From Micromonospora marina (GTDB lineage: Bacteria > Actinomycetota > Actinomycetes > Mycobacteriales > Micromonosporaceae): 64,000 bases of DNA. Made by a program: the position numbers and the translations under genes. The notes below the pieces were generated by a model. The model saw only the letters and a program-made list of their open reading frames with translations, ran no database searches and was not told where the DNA came from. Of the stretch, positions 16,089-23,594 are shown piece by piece; the stretch's first letter is position 1, and the number at the start of each line of letters is the position of its first letter. Location of the stretch: contig NZ_FMCV01000004.1 of NCBI RefSeq assembly GCF_900091565.1, positions 62,001-126,000 on the forward strand, in the 5' to 3' direction.

Positions 16089-18041
16089 ATGACCCGTCAC
16101 GCATCCCGGACGTACCGGTGGATGATGGCCGCCACGTTGGTCCTCGCCGGCTGCACCGCGGCACCGCCGCGCGCCGACCCGTCGCCCACCGGGCGGGTCG
16201 TACCGGCCGGCGGACTGCGGCTGGTGGCCTTCGACAACTGCGACGAGGCGCTGCGGCAGCTCCGCACGGCCGCGAAGGCGGCGGTCGGCCCGTGGGGCCT
16301 GGGACCGGGCGATATCGTGCCGTACACCGCGAAACGGGCGGCGGCGGTAGGTGGCGCCGCCGAGGACGCGGCGGCGGTGTCCACACCCGACTTCTCCGGC
16401 ACCAATGTGCACGAACCGGGCGTGGACGAACCGGACCTGGTCAAGACCGACGGGCAGCGGATCGTCACGGTCAGCCGGGGCGTGCTGTCGGTGGTCGATC
16501 CGGCGACCCGGCGCGTGACCGGCCGGCTTACGCTCAACCCCGACGCCGAGCCGTTCTCCGGTGGCGAGGCGAGCCTGCTGCTGCACGGCGACCGGGCGCT
16601 CGTGCTGCTGGGTCCCGGACAGCCTGTCTGGGGGCCCGTGCCGGGCGGTCCGGCGGTCCGGCGCACGAACGCGCAGGCGCGGCTGGTCCTGGTGGATCTC
16701 GCCGGGCCGCCCCGCGTGGTGGGGGAGTACCGGATCGACGGTCTTCTGGTCGACGCGCGGCAGGTCGGCGCAACCGCCCGCGTCTTGATCCGGTCCTCGC
16801 CCCGGCTCGACTTCCCCCACCTCGCCGGCCACCGGACCGACGCGCAGCGGATCGCGGCCAACCGCGCGGTCATCGACAAGGCCACGCTCGACGACTGGCT
16901 GCCCGGCTACGAGATCCGCGACGGCGTGCGGACCGTCGGCACCGGGCGGGTGGGCTGCGACCGATTGAGCCGGCCGGCCGGCTTCTCCGGCGCGTCGATG
17001 GTGACTGTGCTCAGCTTCGACCTGGGCGCGTCCGCGCTGGGTTCCGGTGACCCGGTCACCGTGGCCGCCGACGGCGACGCCGTCTACAGCAACGGCGCAC
17101 GCCTCTACGTCGTCAACGACCACCGCTGGCGGATGTGGCGGGGCGGACCGTCCGCGGCGCGCGACATCAGCACCGAGATCTACCAGTTCGACACCGTGGC
17201 GGGCACACCGCGCTTCGTCGCCGCCGGGTCCGTGCCCGGCTGGCTGATCGGCCAGTACGCGCTGTCCGAGTGGGACGGTCACCTGCGGGTCGCCACCACC
17301 ACCGGCGACACCTGGGGGCGCGGAACGTCCTCGCAGTCCGGCGTGTACGTGCTGCGCGCCGACGGGGCCACACTCAAGCGGGTCGGCGCGGTGACCGGCC
17401 TGGGCAAGGGCGAGCGGATCTTCGCGGTGCGGTTCGTCGGCGGCATCGGCTACGTGGTGACGTTCCGGCAGACCGACCCGCTGTACGGCGTGGACCTGCG
17501 CGACCCGGCCGCGCCCCGGGTCACCGGCGAGCTGAAGATCAACGGGTACTCGTCGTACCTGCACCCGGCCGGTGACGGTCGCCTGATCGGGGTCGGCCAG
17601 GACGCGACCGACCGGGGACGGGTGACGGGCACCCAGGTGTCGCTGTTCGACGTGGCCGACCCGGCCCGTCCGGCGCGCGTCGCCCAGCACCACGTCCCCG
17701 GCGGCTGGTCCGAGGCCGAGCACGACCCGCACGCGTTCCTCTACTGGGCGCCGGAGCGCCTGGTGGTGCTCCCGGTACGGCAGCCGGGCATGGACACCGT
17801 CCAGGCCGACGGCACGAAGCGCCCGCCGTCCGGGAGTGTGCTCGCACTGCGAATGGGCGACAAGGGCTTCACCGTCGCCGGCACCGTCGACCACCCGGGG
17901 GCCCTGGCCGACGGCGGCGAGTGGGCGCCGATCCGCCGCTCGTTGATGATCGACGACGTGCTCTGGACGGTCTCCGACGCCGGTCTCAAGGCGACCGCCC
18001 TGTCCGGCATGACCACCCTCGCCTGGGTGCCCCTGACCTGA
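16089..18041 (+). CDS. secreted beta-propeller domain lipoprotein
   Basis: Predicted lipoprotein of 650 residues. A signal peptide ends in the lipobox LAGC with the lipidated cysteine at position 22. The mature part begins with a helix (CDEALRQLRTAAKAAV), a disordered alanine stretch, and then the motif GTNVHEPGVDEPDLVKTDG typical of the Beta_propel (PF09826) family. Repeated beta strands fill the rest. Relatives are anchored on the outer face of the membrane; their function is not established. Start is ATG 16089. A short hairpin follows the stop. Confidence 0.88.
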   Translation: MTRHASRTYRWMMAATLVLAGCTAAPPRADPSPTGRVVPAGGLRLVAFDNCDEALRQLRTAAKAAVGPWGLGPGDIVPYTAKRAAAVGGAAEDAAAVSTPDFSGTNVHEPGVDEPDLVKTDGQRIVTVSRGVLSVVDPATRRVTGRLTLNPDAEPFSGGEASLLLHGDRALVLLGPGQPVWGPVPGGPAVRRTNAQARLVLVDLAGPPRVVGEYRIDGLLVDARQVGATARVLIRSSPRLDFPHLAGHRTDAQRIAANRAVIDKATLDDWLPGYEIRDGVRTVGTGRVGCDRLSRPAGFSGASMVTVLSFDLGASALGSGDPVTVAADGDAVYSNGARLYVVNDHRWRMWRGGPSAARDISTEIYQFDTVAGTPRFVAAGSVPGWLIGQYALSEWDGHLRVATTTGDTWGRGTSSQSGVYVLRADGATLKRVGAVTGLGKGERIFAVRFVGGIGYVVTFRQTDPLYGVDLRDPAAPRVTGELKINGYSSYLHPAGDGRLIGVGQDATDRGRVTGTQVSLFDVADPARPARVAQHHVPGGWSEAEHDPHAFLYWAPERLVVLPVRQPGMDTVQADGTKRPPSGSVLALRMGDKGFTVAGTVDHPGALADGGEWAPIRRSLMIDDVLWTVSDAGLKATALSGMTTLAWVPLT

Positions 18042-18056
18042 CGCCGGCCGGGGGAT

Positions 18057-18073
18057 CCCGTCGTGGAGACGGG
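18057..18073. terminator. possible terminator hairpin
   Basis: CCCGTC (18057-18062) pairs with GACGGG (18068-18073) across a 5-base loop, 16 bases after the stop of the beta-propeller gene. It is short and lacks a U-tract, so this is only a candidate. Confidence 0.4.
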
Positions 18074-18091
18074 CGCCGCCCCGGATGATCG

Positions 18092-18394
18092 GGCCGTGCG
18101 TTGGCGGCGCAGGTGGCGGTAGCTGACCTCGGCGGTCCGCTGCGGCGTCACGTCAGGGGTGTCGTTCTCCACGATGTACTCCATGACCTGGTGCCCCCGG
18201 AAGATCCGCGCGAAGTCGATCACCCCGGTGCCCAGGTCGGCGATGCCGCCGGTGGCCGGGTCGCGGTGCAACACCCGCTGCTGCGCCGAGCGGATCACGT
18301 CCGGCGTGAAGCCCTCCGGGTCGTCGACGCCCTCGCCGGAGGTGATGCCGCCGGTGACCGCCCAGTGGATGTCGATCTCCAGGTACCAGGCTTT
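18092..18394 (-). pseudogene. 3' remnant of sugar phosphate isomerase/epimerase
   Basis: Minus-strand codons encode the C-terminal part of a TIM-barrel sugar phosphate isomerase: KAWYLEIDIHWAVTGG, then ADLGTGVIDFARIFR and YIVENDTPDVTPQRTAEV with YRHLR at the end. No start codon precedes the conserved part and the stop has been lost: the frame runs on into the antisense of the beta-propeller gene. The N-terminal two thirds of the enzyme are missing. The region between the lipoprotein and the NUDIX gene holds nothing else. Confidence 0.75.
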
Positions 18395-18467
18395 CGATGT
18401 CTGGGTGGAGACGCGCGGCGGAAAGTTGCGACTGCGTGTCGCCGGTGTCGCGTGGCAGGCTCAGGAC

Positions 18468-18881
18468 ATGGCCGCATACGACGTCGCTCTCGTCCTGCTC
18501 GTCGACCCGACCGGCGCGATTCTCATGCAGCACCGCGACGGCAACGCGCCGGTCGCGCCGTACAAGTGGGGCCTGCCCGGCGGCAGCATCGAGCCCGGCG
18601 AGACACCGGAGCAGGCCGCCCGCCGTGAGCTACACGAGGAGACCGGCCTGACGGCCGGTGAGCTGCACCTGCTGTGGAGCGGCCCGCGACCACACGAGGA
18701 CGGCTTTCCGCACACCGTCACCGTGTACGTCTTCCGCGGCGCCACCGACGCCCGGCAGGAGGACGTGATGCTCGGCGAGGGGCAGGCGATGGTCTTCGTG
18801 CCGTGCGACGAGGTGCTCGACCGCGACCTGGCGGTCAGCGCGGCGAAGGTGCTGCCGCTGCATCTCGCGGAGACCGCCTAG
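18468..18881 (+). CDS. NUDIX hydrolase
   Basis: NUDIX pyrophosphatase of 137 residues. The catalytic box is complete: GGSIEPGETPEQAARREL followed by HEETG (about 39-61), with the three metal-binding glutamates present. It would hydrolyse a nucleoside diphosphate linked to another moiety, in the cytosol. Start is ATG 18468 (GGACATGGCC). The stop overlaps the converging arginase-like gene by 4 bases. Substrate unknown. Confidence 0.92.
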   Translation: MAAYDVALVLLVDPTGAILMQHRDGNAPVAPYKWGLPGGSIEPGETPEQAARRELHEETGLTAGELHLLWSGPRPHEDGFPHTVTVYVFRGATDARQEDVMLGEGQAMVFVPCDEVLDRDLAVSAAKVLPLHLAETA

Positions 18882-19768
18882 CGCCCGGTCAGCGCCCCGG
18901 CCAGCACACTGGCGAACCGGGGGAGCAGCTCGTCGTCGGGCAGATGATCCGGGTTGATCTCGGTGACCGACAACCCGGCGAACCGAGGGCTCGCCACCAG
19001 CTCCGCCAGCGTCACCGCCGCCTCGCCGAGGCTGAGCCCGAACGGCTCCGGCACGTCCGCCAGCGGCGCGTCCACGAAACTCAGCACGTCCACGTCGAAG
19101 TGCACCACGAACCGATCGGCCCCGCCCTCGGCCACCGACCGGGCCCGGCGCGCCGCCGCCCCCGCGTCGGCGTGCACCTCGTCGGCCGGCACGTAGGTAA
19201 GGCCCAGCTCCGCCACCAGCTCCCGCTCGTGGTCACCGCGGGGCAGCGAGTCCCCGTACACCACCACCCGATCCGGCGACAGCAACGGCACCGCCGGCCC
19301 GACACCGGCCACCTCGGGCAGCGTCCCCGGCAACCCGAGCATGTGTGCCAGCCCCATGGCGTCCAGGTTGCCGTTCGCGCGGGTCTCCGGCGTGTAGAGA
19401 TCCGGGCCGCCGTCCACGTACACCAGCGCCGGCGACAGCCCGGCCCGCGCGCAACCGGCGACCAGGCCGACAGTGACTGTGCAGTCGCCGCCGAGCACCA
19501 GCGGCGCGCGCCCCCGCACCAGCGCCGCCGCGACCCGGTCGGCCACCGCCGAGGCGACGGCGGCCACCGCGCCCGCGTTCTGACCCCTGGGGTACGCGGG
19601 ATCCGGCCGCCACCGGAAGCCCGGTACGTCACCGGCGTCCTCGACGTCGGCGCCCAGCCGGTCGAGCAGGCCCGCGGCGCGCAGGGCGGCCGGGGCGCGC
19701 TCGATGCCCGGGGTGTGGGCACCGGCACTCGACGGGGCTCCGACGACCGTCCACTGACGATGATCCAT
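18878..19768 (-). CDS. arginase/agmatinase-fold protein lacking two metal histidines
   Basis: Ureohydrolase-fold protein of 296 residues. Three family motifs are visible: GGDC at 93-96, VYVDGGPDLYTPE at 117-129 and FDVDVLSF at 224-231. In arginase the first is GGDH and the second DAHxD, so the histidines that bind manganese are replaced here by C96 and G121, while the aspartates D119, D123, D225 and D227 remain. A normal two-manganese centre is therefore doubtful; it may bind another metal or have a non-hydrolytic role. Start is ATG 19768. Downstream of and codirectional with the methyltransferase gene, 22 bases apart. Confidence 0.85.
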   Translation of the reverse strand: MDHRQWTVVGAPSSAGAHTPGIERAPAALRAAGLLDRLGADVEDAGDVPGFRWRPDPAYPRGQNAGAVAAVASAVADRVAAALVRGRAPLVLGGDCTVTVGLVAGCARAGLSPALVYVDGGPDLYTPETRANGNLDAMGLAHMLGLPGTLPEVAGVGPAVPLLSPDRVVVYGDSLPRGDHERELVAELGLTYVPADEVHADAGAAARRARSVAEGGADRFVVHFDVDVLSFVDAPLADVPEPFGLSLGEAAVTLAELVASPRFAGLSVTEINPDHLPDDELLPRFASVLAGALTGR

Positions 19769-19790
19769 CGCCCCACCCTAACCGCGTGTT

Positions 19791-20522
19791 TCAGCGCAAC
19801 ACGAGCAGATCGAGGGCGTCGACGACCGGACCGGTCTGGGTCCTTGCTGCTTCGCGCAACCGCTGGACGCCCGCGGCGTACTCCGCGTCGGTGATGAGCT
19901 GAAGCGGCGTGTGCGCCTCCCGGCGCAGGCCGGCCGCCGCCTCCCGCAGCGACGGTGCGGTGACCTGCGGAACCTGCTCGACCGCCGCGGTGGCGAACCC
20001 GGCGGCGGCGAAGGCGGCCTCGACGTCGGCGATCCCGGGGTACGTGTCGAGCACCCGGATCGCCTCGGGGAAGTAGTCGAACAGCGTGATCGCCTCGTGC
20101 CGCCCGGCGAACGCGGAGCGGATGAGCACCGGGGCTCCGGGCCGCAGCACCCGGCGCAGCTCGTATGCCGCGGCGGCCAGGTCGGGCACGTGGTGGACGA
20201 CTGTGGACAGCCACACGCCGTCGACGCTGTCGTCGGTCAGGGGGATGTGCCCGGCGTCGCCCGCGACGAGTGGCGCGAACGCGCACCGGGCGCGCATCGC
20301 CGCCGACGGTTCGACGGCGATCACCTCGACCCCGGGGAACCAGTCGGTGAACGCGCGTGCCCAGGCGCCGGTCCCAGCACCCAGGTCGAGCAGTCGCATC
20401 CCCGGGCGCGGGGTGAGGTGGCGGGTGACGGCGGCCCGCCAGGCCGTGAGACCGTCGTCGGTGAGGTGCCGGGTCGCGGCGAACGCCTCGGCGTCGGCGT
20501 CGTGGTACGCGATGCGGGCCAT
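19791..20522 (-). CDS. SAM-dependent methyltransferase, class I
   Basis: Class I methyltransferase of 243 residues with a Rossmann fold. Motif I is LLDLGAGTGAWARAF (about 38-52), motif II contains VEVIAVEPSAAM, and the motif IV region is DSVDGVWLSTVVHHV. Such proteins methylate small molecules. I start at ATG 20522 (MARIAYHDAD), where similarity to the family begins; a frame start at 20573 adds 17 residues without a convincing site. It precedes the arginase-like gene by 22 bases, so both may be one transcription unit. Confidence 0.85.
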   Translation of the reverse strand: MARIAYHDADAEAFAATRHLTDDGLTAWRAAVTRHLTPRPGMRLLDLGAGTGAWARAFTDWFPGVEVIAVEPSAAMRARCAFAPLVAGDAGHIPLTDDSVDGVWLSTVVHHVPDLAAAAYELRRVLRPGAPVLIRSAFAGRHEAITLFDYFPEAIRVLDTYPGIADVEAAFAAAGFATAAVEQVPQVTAPSLREAAAGLRREAHTPLQLITDAEYAAGVQRLREAARTQTGPVVDALDLLVLR

Positions 20523-20605
20523 ACCCGACAGCCAACTCCCGGACGGGCCGCCGAGGCAAGCGTTGTGGGGCACTACGCATCGATGCGAAGGGCGCTACCG
20601 GGATC

Positions 20606-22501
20606 TCAGCCGCCGCTGGGTTCGTAGACCGTTTCGAGATCGCGTTCCACCCGAATCAGCGAGTCGAGCCATGCCCGGGTCTCGGCGTCAGTCGAGTACA
20701 GAATCGTGCCGCGCATACCTCGCGTCATCAGGACCTTGTAGGTGTTGCGGATCAGGCGGTCCGCCTCCGCGTCGCTGAGCGTCTTCCGGCTGCGGAATGC
20801 CGGATCCTTCGACTCCGCGCGCTGGGTGACGAGCCGGCCGTCCCGCGCTACGAGGTCGGGTCCGAGGATGACACCGGACCATTCGTACTCGAAGCCCTGT
20901 GCCGTGTAGACACAGCCCACCTGGCCGAAACCGTGTGGATCGGTGGCCCAGAACGCGCTGCCGGGCGCATCCCCGACGCTGCGGTCACTCCTGACGTTCC
21001 AAGGTCGCGCCCAGCCGTCGATCCGCACGTCCGGGACCAGGGAATCGTCCGGTAGCGGGTCGCTCCACGGCCAGCAGTACCCGGCCGACATCCGCGCCGT
21101 CTCCCCGGCCGCCTGCCTCGCGGCCAGAAACGCCTCCATCTCCGCCGGCGAATCCGCCAGCCGCAGGTCGAAGCGTCCGTCTCCGGCCCACACCGACGGC
21201 TTGCCGCCGTCGAGGCCGAGCAGGTCGACGACCCACTCCTCGTACGCCTCACTGCCACCGCACCGGAACTGATCGTGCAGCGACACCACCTCGACGTCCA
21301 GGTTGAGCTGCCTCGCGTGCGCCGAGATGACGTCGACGTTTCCGAGCTCACCCGGCTTGACCACCTGGTGCTCGTCGAGCAGGAAGACCGGTACCCGGGC
21401 AGCGGCGAGCAACTCGTCGATCTGCGGGCGCGAGCGTTCCCGCCTCGCCTTTGGGGTGAACCGGTTGACCGAGGTCTCCCGGATCCGGTGCGCCTCGTCG
21501 CAGATCAGTACGTCGAGGCCGTTGCGCTCGGCGGTCATGAAGCTGTTGAAGTAGCCGAAAAGGTTCTTCAACCGGGTCGAACCCTTGCCCGCGTAGCGGC
21601 GCAGCGTCTGGGTGAACGAGCGGGAACCCGTCGCGTGCATGACCGAGCGCTGCTGCCGGGCCAGTTCGCCGAGCACCGACAACGCGATGACGCTCTTGCC
21701 GCTGCCCGGCCCGCCGGCGACCACCACGACCGACTTGCGGTCGGCGTTGCGCGCGCGTTCGACGGCGTGCAGCACCAACTCGTACGCCAGGCGCTGGTCG
21801 CCGAGCAGCGTGAAGTGGGATCGGTCCTTCAGTTCGGCGGCGGCGTAGGACAACAGGTGCTTGCTGGGACGTACCGAACTGGTGAGGAAGCGGTCCGCGG
21901 CGGCCGCGCCGGAGCCGGGGGCGAGATGGCTGCGCAGGTGGTCGAGGAACTGGCCGCGGCGCTGCTTGGTGAAGATCCGGCTCTGCTCCGTCGGCCGCCG
22001 GGCGAAGAGTTCGTCGATGTCGCGGTCGACGGCGTTGTGCAGGTAGGCGACCCCGGCGATCGGGTTACGTGCATGGGCGAGCACGCCGAGGAAGTCCGCC
22101 AGGTACTCGCAGTAGTCCTCGACCTGCGCCCCGGGATGCAGCCGAGGAGTCGCGGCGTGCTCGACCAGGACCAGGCTCTCGGATCCCTCGTACGACTCGA
22201 CCCGGGACCACTGCTTCAACTCCACCACGACGTAGGAGTCCTCGGCCGTCCTCGGATGCGTGCCGGCGAGGACGACGTCGATCCGCTTACTGGTCAGCGG
22301 GAGTTGGTACTCCACCAGCATCTCGACCTGCCCGAGGCCCGCGTCGGCGAGGTCCTGGGCGAGCACCGGCAGACTCCGCTCCCAGGACCGCCGTTCGGAG
22401 GCGCTCACACTGTGCCCGATGTGCTCCGCGATCCGCTCGGCGAGTGCGCCGCCGGCCGCGTAGCGCAGCAGGCCGTCGGCGGAGGTACGAAAGGCTGACA
22501 C
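20606..22501 (-). CDS. DUF2075 helicase-like ATPase with N-terminal nuclease-like domain
   Basis: Protein of 631 residues with two parts. The N-terminal part carries a PD-(D/E)XK-like pattern, D75 in KRIDVVLAG and E94-x-K96 in VVVELKQW. The C-terminal DUF2075 superfamily 1 helicase-like part has Walker A GGPGSGKS (263-270), Walker B ICDEAH (D335, E336), DQFRCGG and a final TAQGFEYEW plus VLMTRGMRG motif. Relatives are found in mobile or defence-related regions; a nucleic-acid-targeting role is inferred. Start is GTG 22501 without a strong ribosome site. It follows a small unknown gene on the same strand by 127 bases. Confidence 0.85.
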   Translation of the reverse strand: MSAFRTSADGLLRYAAGGALAERIAEHIGHSVSASERRSWERSLPVLAQDLADAGLGQVEMLVEYQLPLTSKRIDVVLAGTHPRTAEDSYVVVELKQWSRVESYEGSESLVLVEHAATPRLHPGAQVEDYCEYLADFLGVLAHARNPIAGVAYLHNAVDRDIDELFARRPTEQSRIFTKQRRGQFLDHLRSHLAPGSGAAAADRFLTSSVRPSKHLLSYAAAELKDRSHFTLLGDQRLAYELVLHAVERARNADRKSVVVVAGGPGSGKSVIALSVLGELARQQRSVMHATGSRSFTQTLRRYAGKGSTRLKNLFGYFNSFMTAERNGLDVLICDEAHRIRETSVNRFTPKARRERSRPQIDELLAAARVPVFLLDEHQVVKPGELGNVDVISAHARQLNLDVEVVSLHDQFRCGGSEAYEEWVVDLLGLDGGKPSVWAGDGRFDLRLADSPAEMEAFLAARQAAGETARMSAGYCWPWSDPLPDDSLVPDVRIDGWARPWNVRSDRSVGDAPGSAFWATDPHGFGQVGCVYTAQGFEYEWSGVILGPDLVARDGRLVTQRAESKDPAFRSRKTLSDAEADRLIRNTYKVLMTRGMRGTILYSTDAETRAWLDSLIRVERDLETVYEPSGG

Positions 22502-22628
22502 GACTTGCCCCCGGGCAGCACGAATTGATCGTGCGCATGGGGGCGTGTCCGGCGATGACCGGAAGCCCGTCGTTACGCGCTTGTACGGGTGGACTGTAGC
22601 GGAGAGATCATCCGAATGGCACGCCCTG

Positions 22629-22865
22629 CTACCGCTTGGCGGCGGAGCCCCTGACGTCCTCGGCGGATAGGGGGTCTTCGTCCTGGCGCTCCGGGCCGGC
22701 CGGGTGCTCCAGGTGGATCATCGTCATCTGACTGGCTTCGCCCCACGTACGGGCAGCGGCGAGCGCCCGGATCTCCGCGGCCGCCCTCGTGGCGGTGCCG
22801 GCGTCGACGAAGGCGAGGGTGTCGTGGTTGGTGACGTGGCAGTGCTGCGCCGTCAGGGCGCTCAT
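22629..22865 (-). CDS. small protein of unknown function (78 residues)
   Basis: Unrecognised 78-residue protein. Third codon positions are nearly all G or C over the whole length, which supports translation. The N-terminal half, HCHVTNHDTLAFVDAGTA, is followed by an alanine-rich helix (AAAEIRALAAARTWGEA) and an acidic tail. No membrane segment. The start ATG 22865 has GCAGG immediately before it, so the true start may differ. It lies upstream of the DUF2075 gene and divergent from the kinase group, with 129 bases between. Confidence 0.6.
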   Translation of the reverse strand: MSALTAQHCHVTNHDTLAFVDAGTATRAAAEIRALAAARTWGEASQMTMIHLEHPAGPERQDEDPLSAEDVRGSAAKR

Positions 22866-22994
22866 CCTGCACGAACGGTCCGACAAACAAGATCGCTCCG
22901 CGCAGATACCGATAATCGTCGATCGGGGGCAAGTAGCGCGAGCGTGCGTCACGTAGGGTGGGGCTCGGACGTCTCCCCGTAACCGGAGTGCATC

Positions 22995-23585
22995 TTGAGC
23001 CTGAAGTACTACCTCTACCTGTCGCACCTCAAGATCGGGCTCCTGGCCGCACAGGTCGCCTCCGCCGCGCAGCACGAGACCGAACTCGCCGTGGACCTGA
23101 AGGTCGTCCGCTACAGCCGCAAGGCGGTCCTACCCGAGCGCCACGACCTCGACAAGCTGGAGAAGGTGATCCGGCACCTGCAGGACGCCGACCAGATCGG
23201 CGCCGCCTACGAGGAACGCCCCTACGTCCAGGCCTGCCTGGAGATGCGCTGGCAGGTCTTCCCGACCGCCGGCATCGTCGTCTTCGCGGGGACGCTCGAC
23301 GACCAGGTCGTCATCCTCGGCGGATCGGCGTCGCACGTGGTCGGTGGCGGCGACGCCGAACCGGTCGGATCGGTCCCGCCGTACCTGTTCCGCAAACTTC
23401 GGGAACTGCGGGCCGACCCGGGCGAGTTCGACGACGAGCGCTTCCACGAGTCGCTGGCGCAGATCGGGGCCGCGCTGCCGGGGCCGGCGCAACGGGTCGA
23501 GTTCGTCGCCAAGCGGCTGGCCGAGAAACCAGGGGCGAACGGCACGCTGCTGGGTAGTCCGATCTACGTGGCGCTCGTCGACTAG
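22995..23585 (+). CDS. DUF7019 / SAVMC3_10250-like protein
   Basis: Protein of 196 residues that resembles the SAVMC3_10250 (DUF7019) family by its opening LKYYLYLSHLKI, the central LEMRWQVFPTAGIVVFAG and the glycine-rich GGSASHVVGGG. Its function is unknown. Start is TTG 22995 with CCGGAG 8 bases upstream; no ATG or GTG gives the conserved N-terminus. It is the first gene of a plus-strand series, and the kinase-WD40 gene begins 9 bases after its stop, so the two are probably co-expressed. The family link is from memory of the motif. Confidence 0.65.
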   Translation: MSLKYYLYLSHLKIGLLAAQVASAAQHETELAVDLKVVRYSRKAVLPERHDLDKLEKVIRHLQDADQIGAAYEERPYVQACLEMRWQVFPTAGIVVFAGTLDDQVVILGGSASHVVGGGDAEPVGSVPPYLFRKLRELRADPGEFDDERFHESLAQIGAALPGPAQRVEFVAKRLAEKPGANGTLLGSPIYVALVD

Positions 23586-23594
23586 GGCTTCGGC

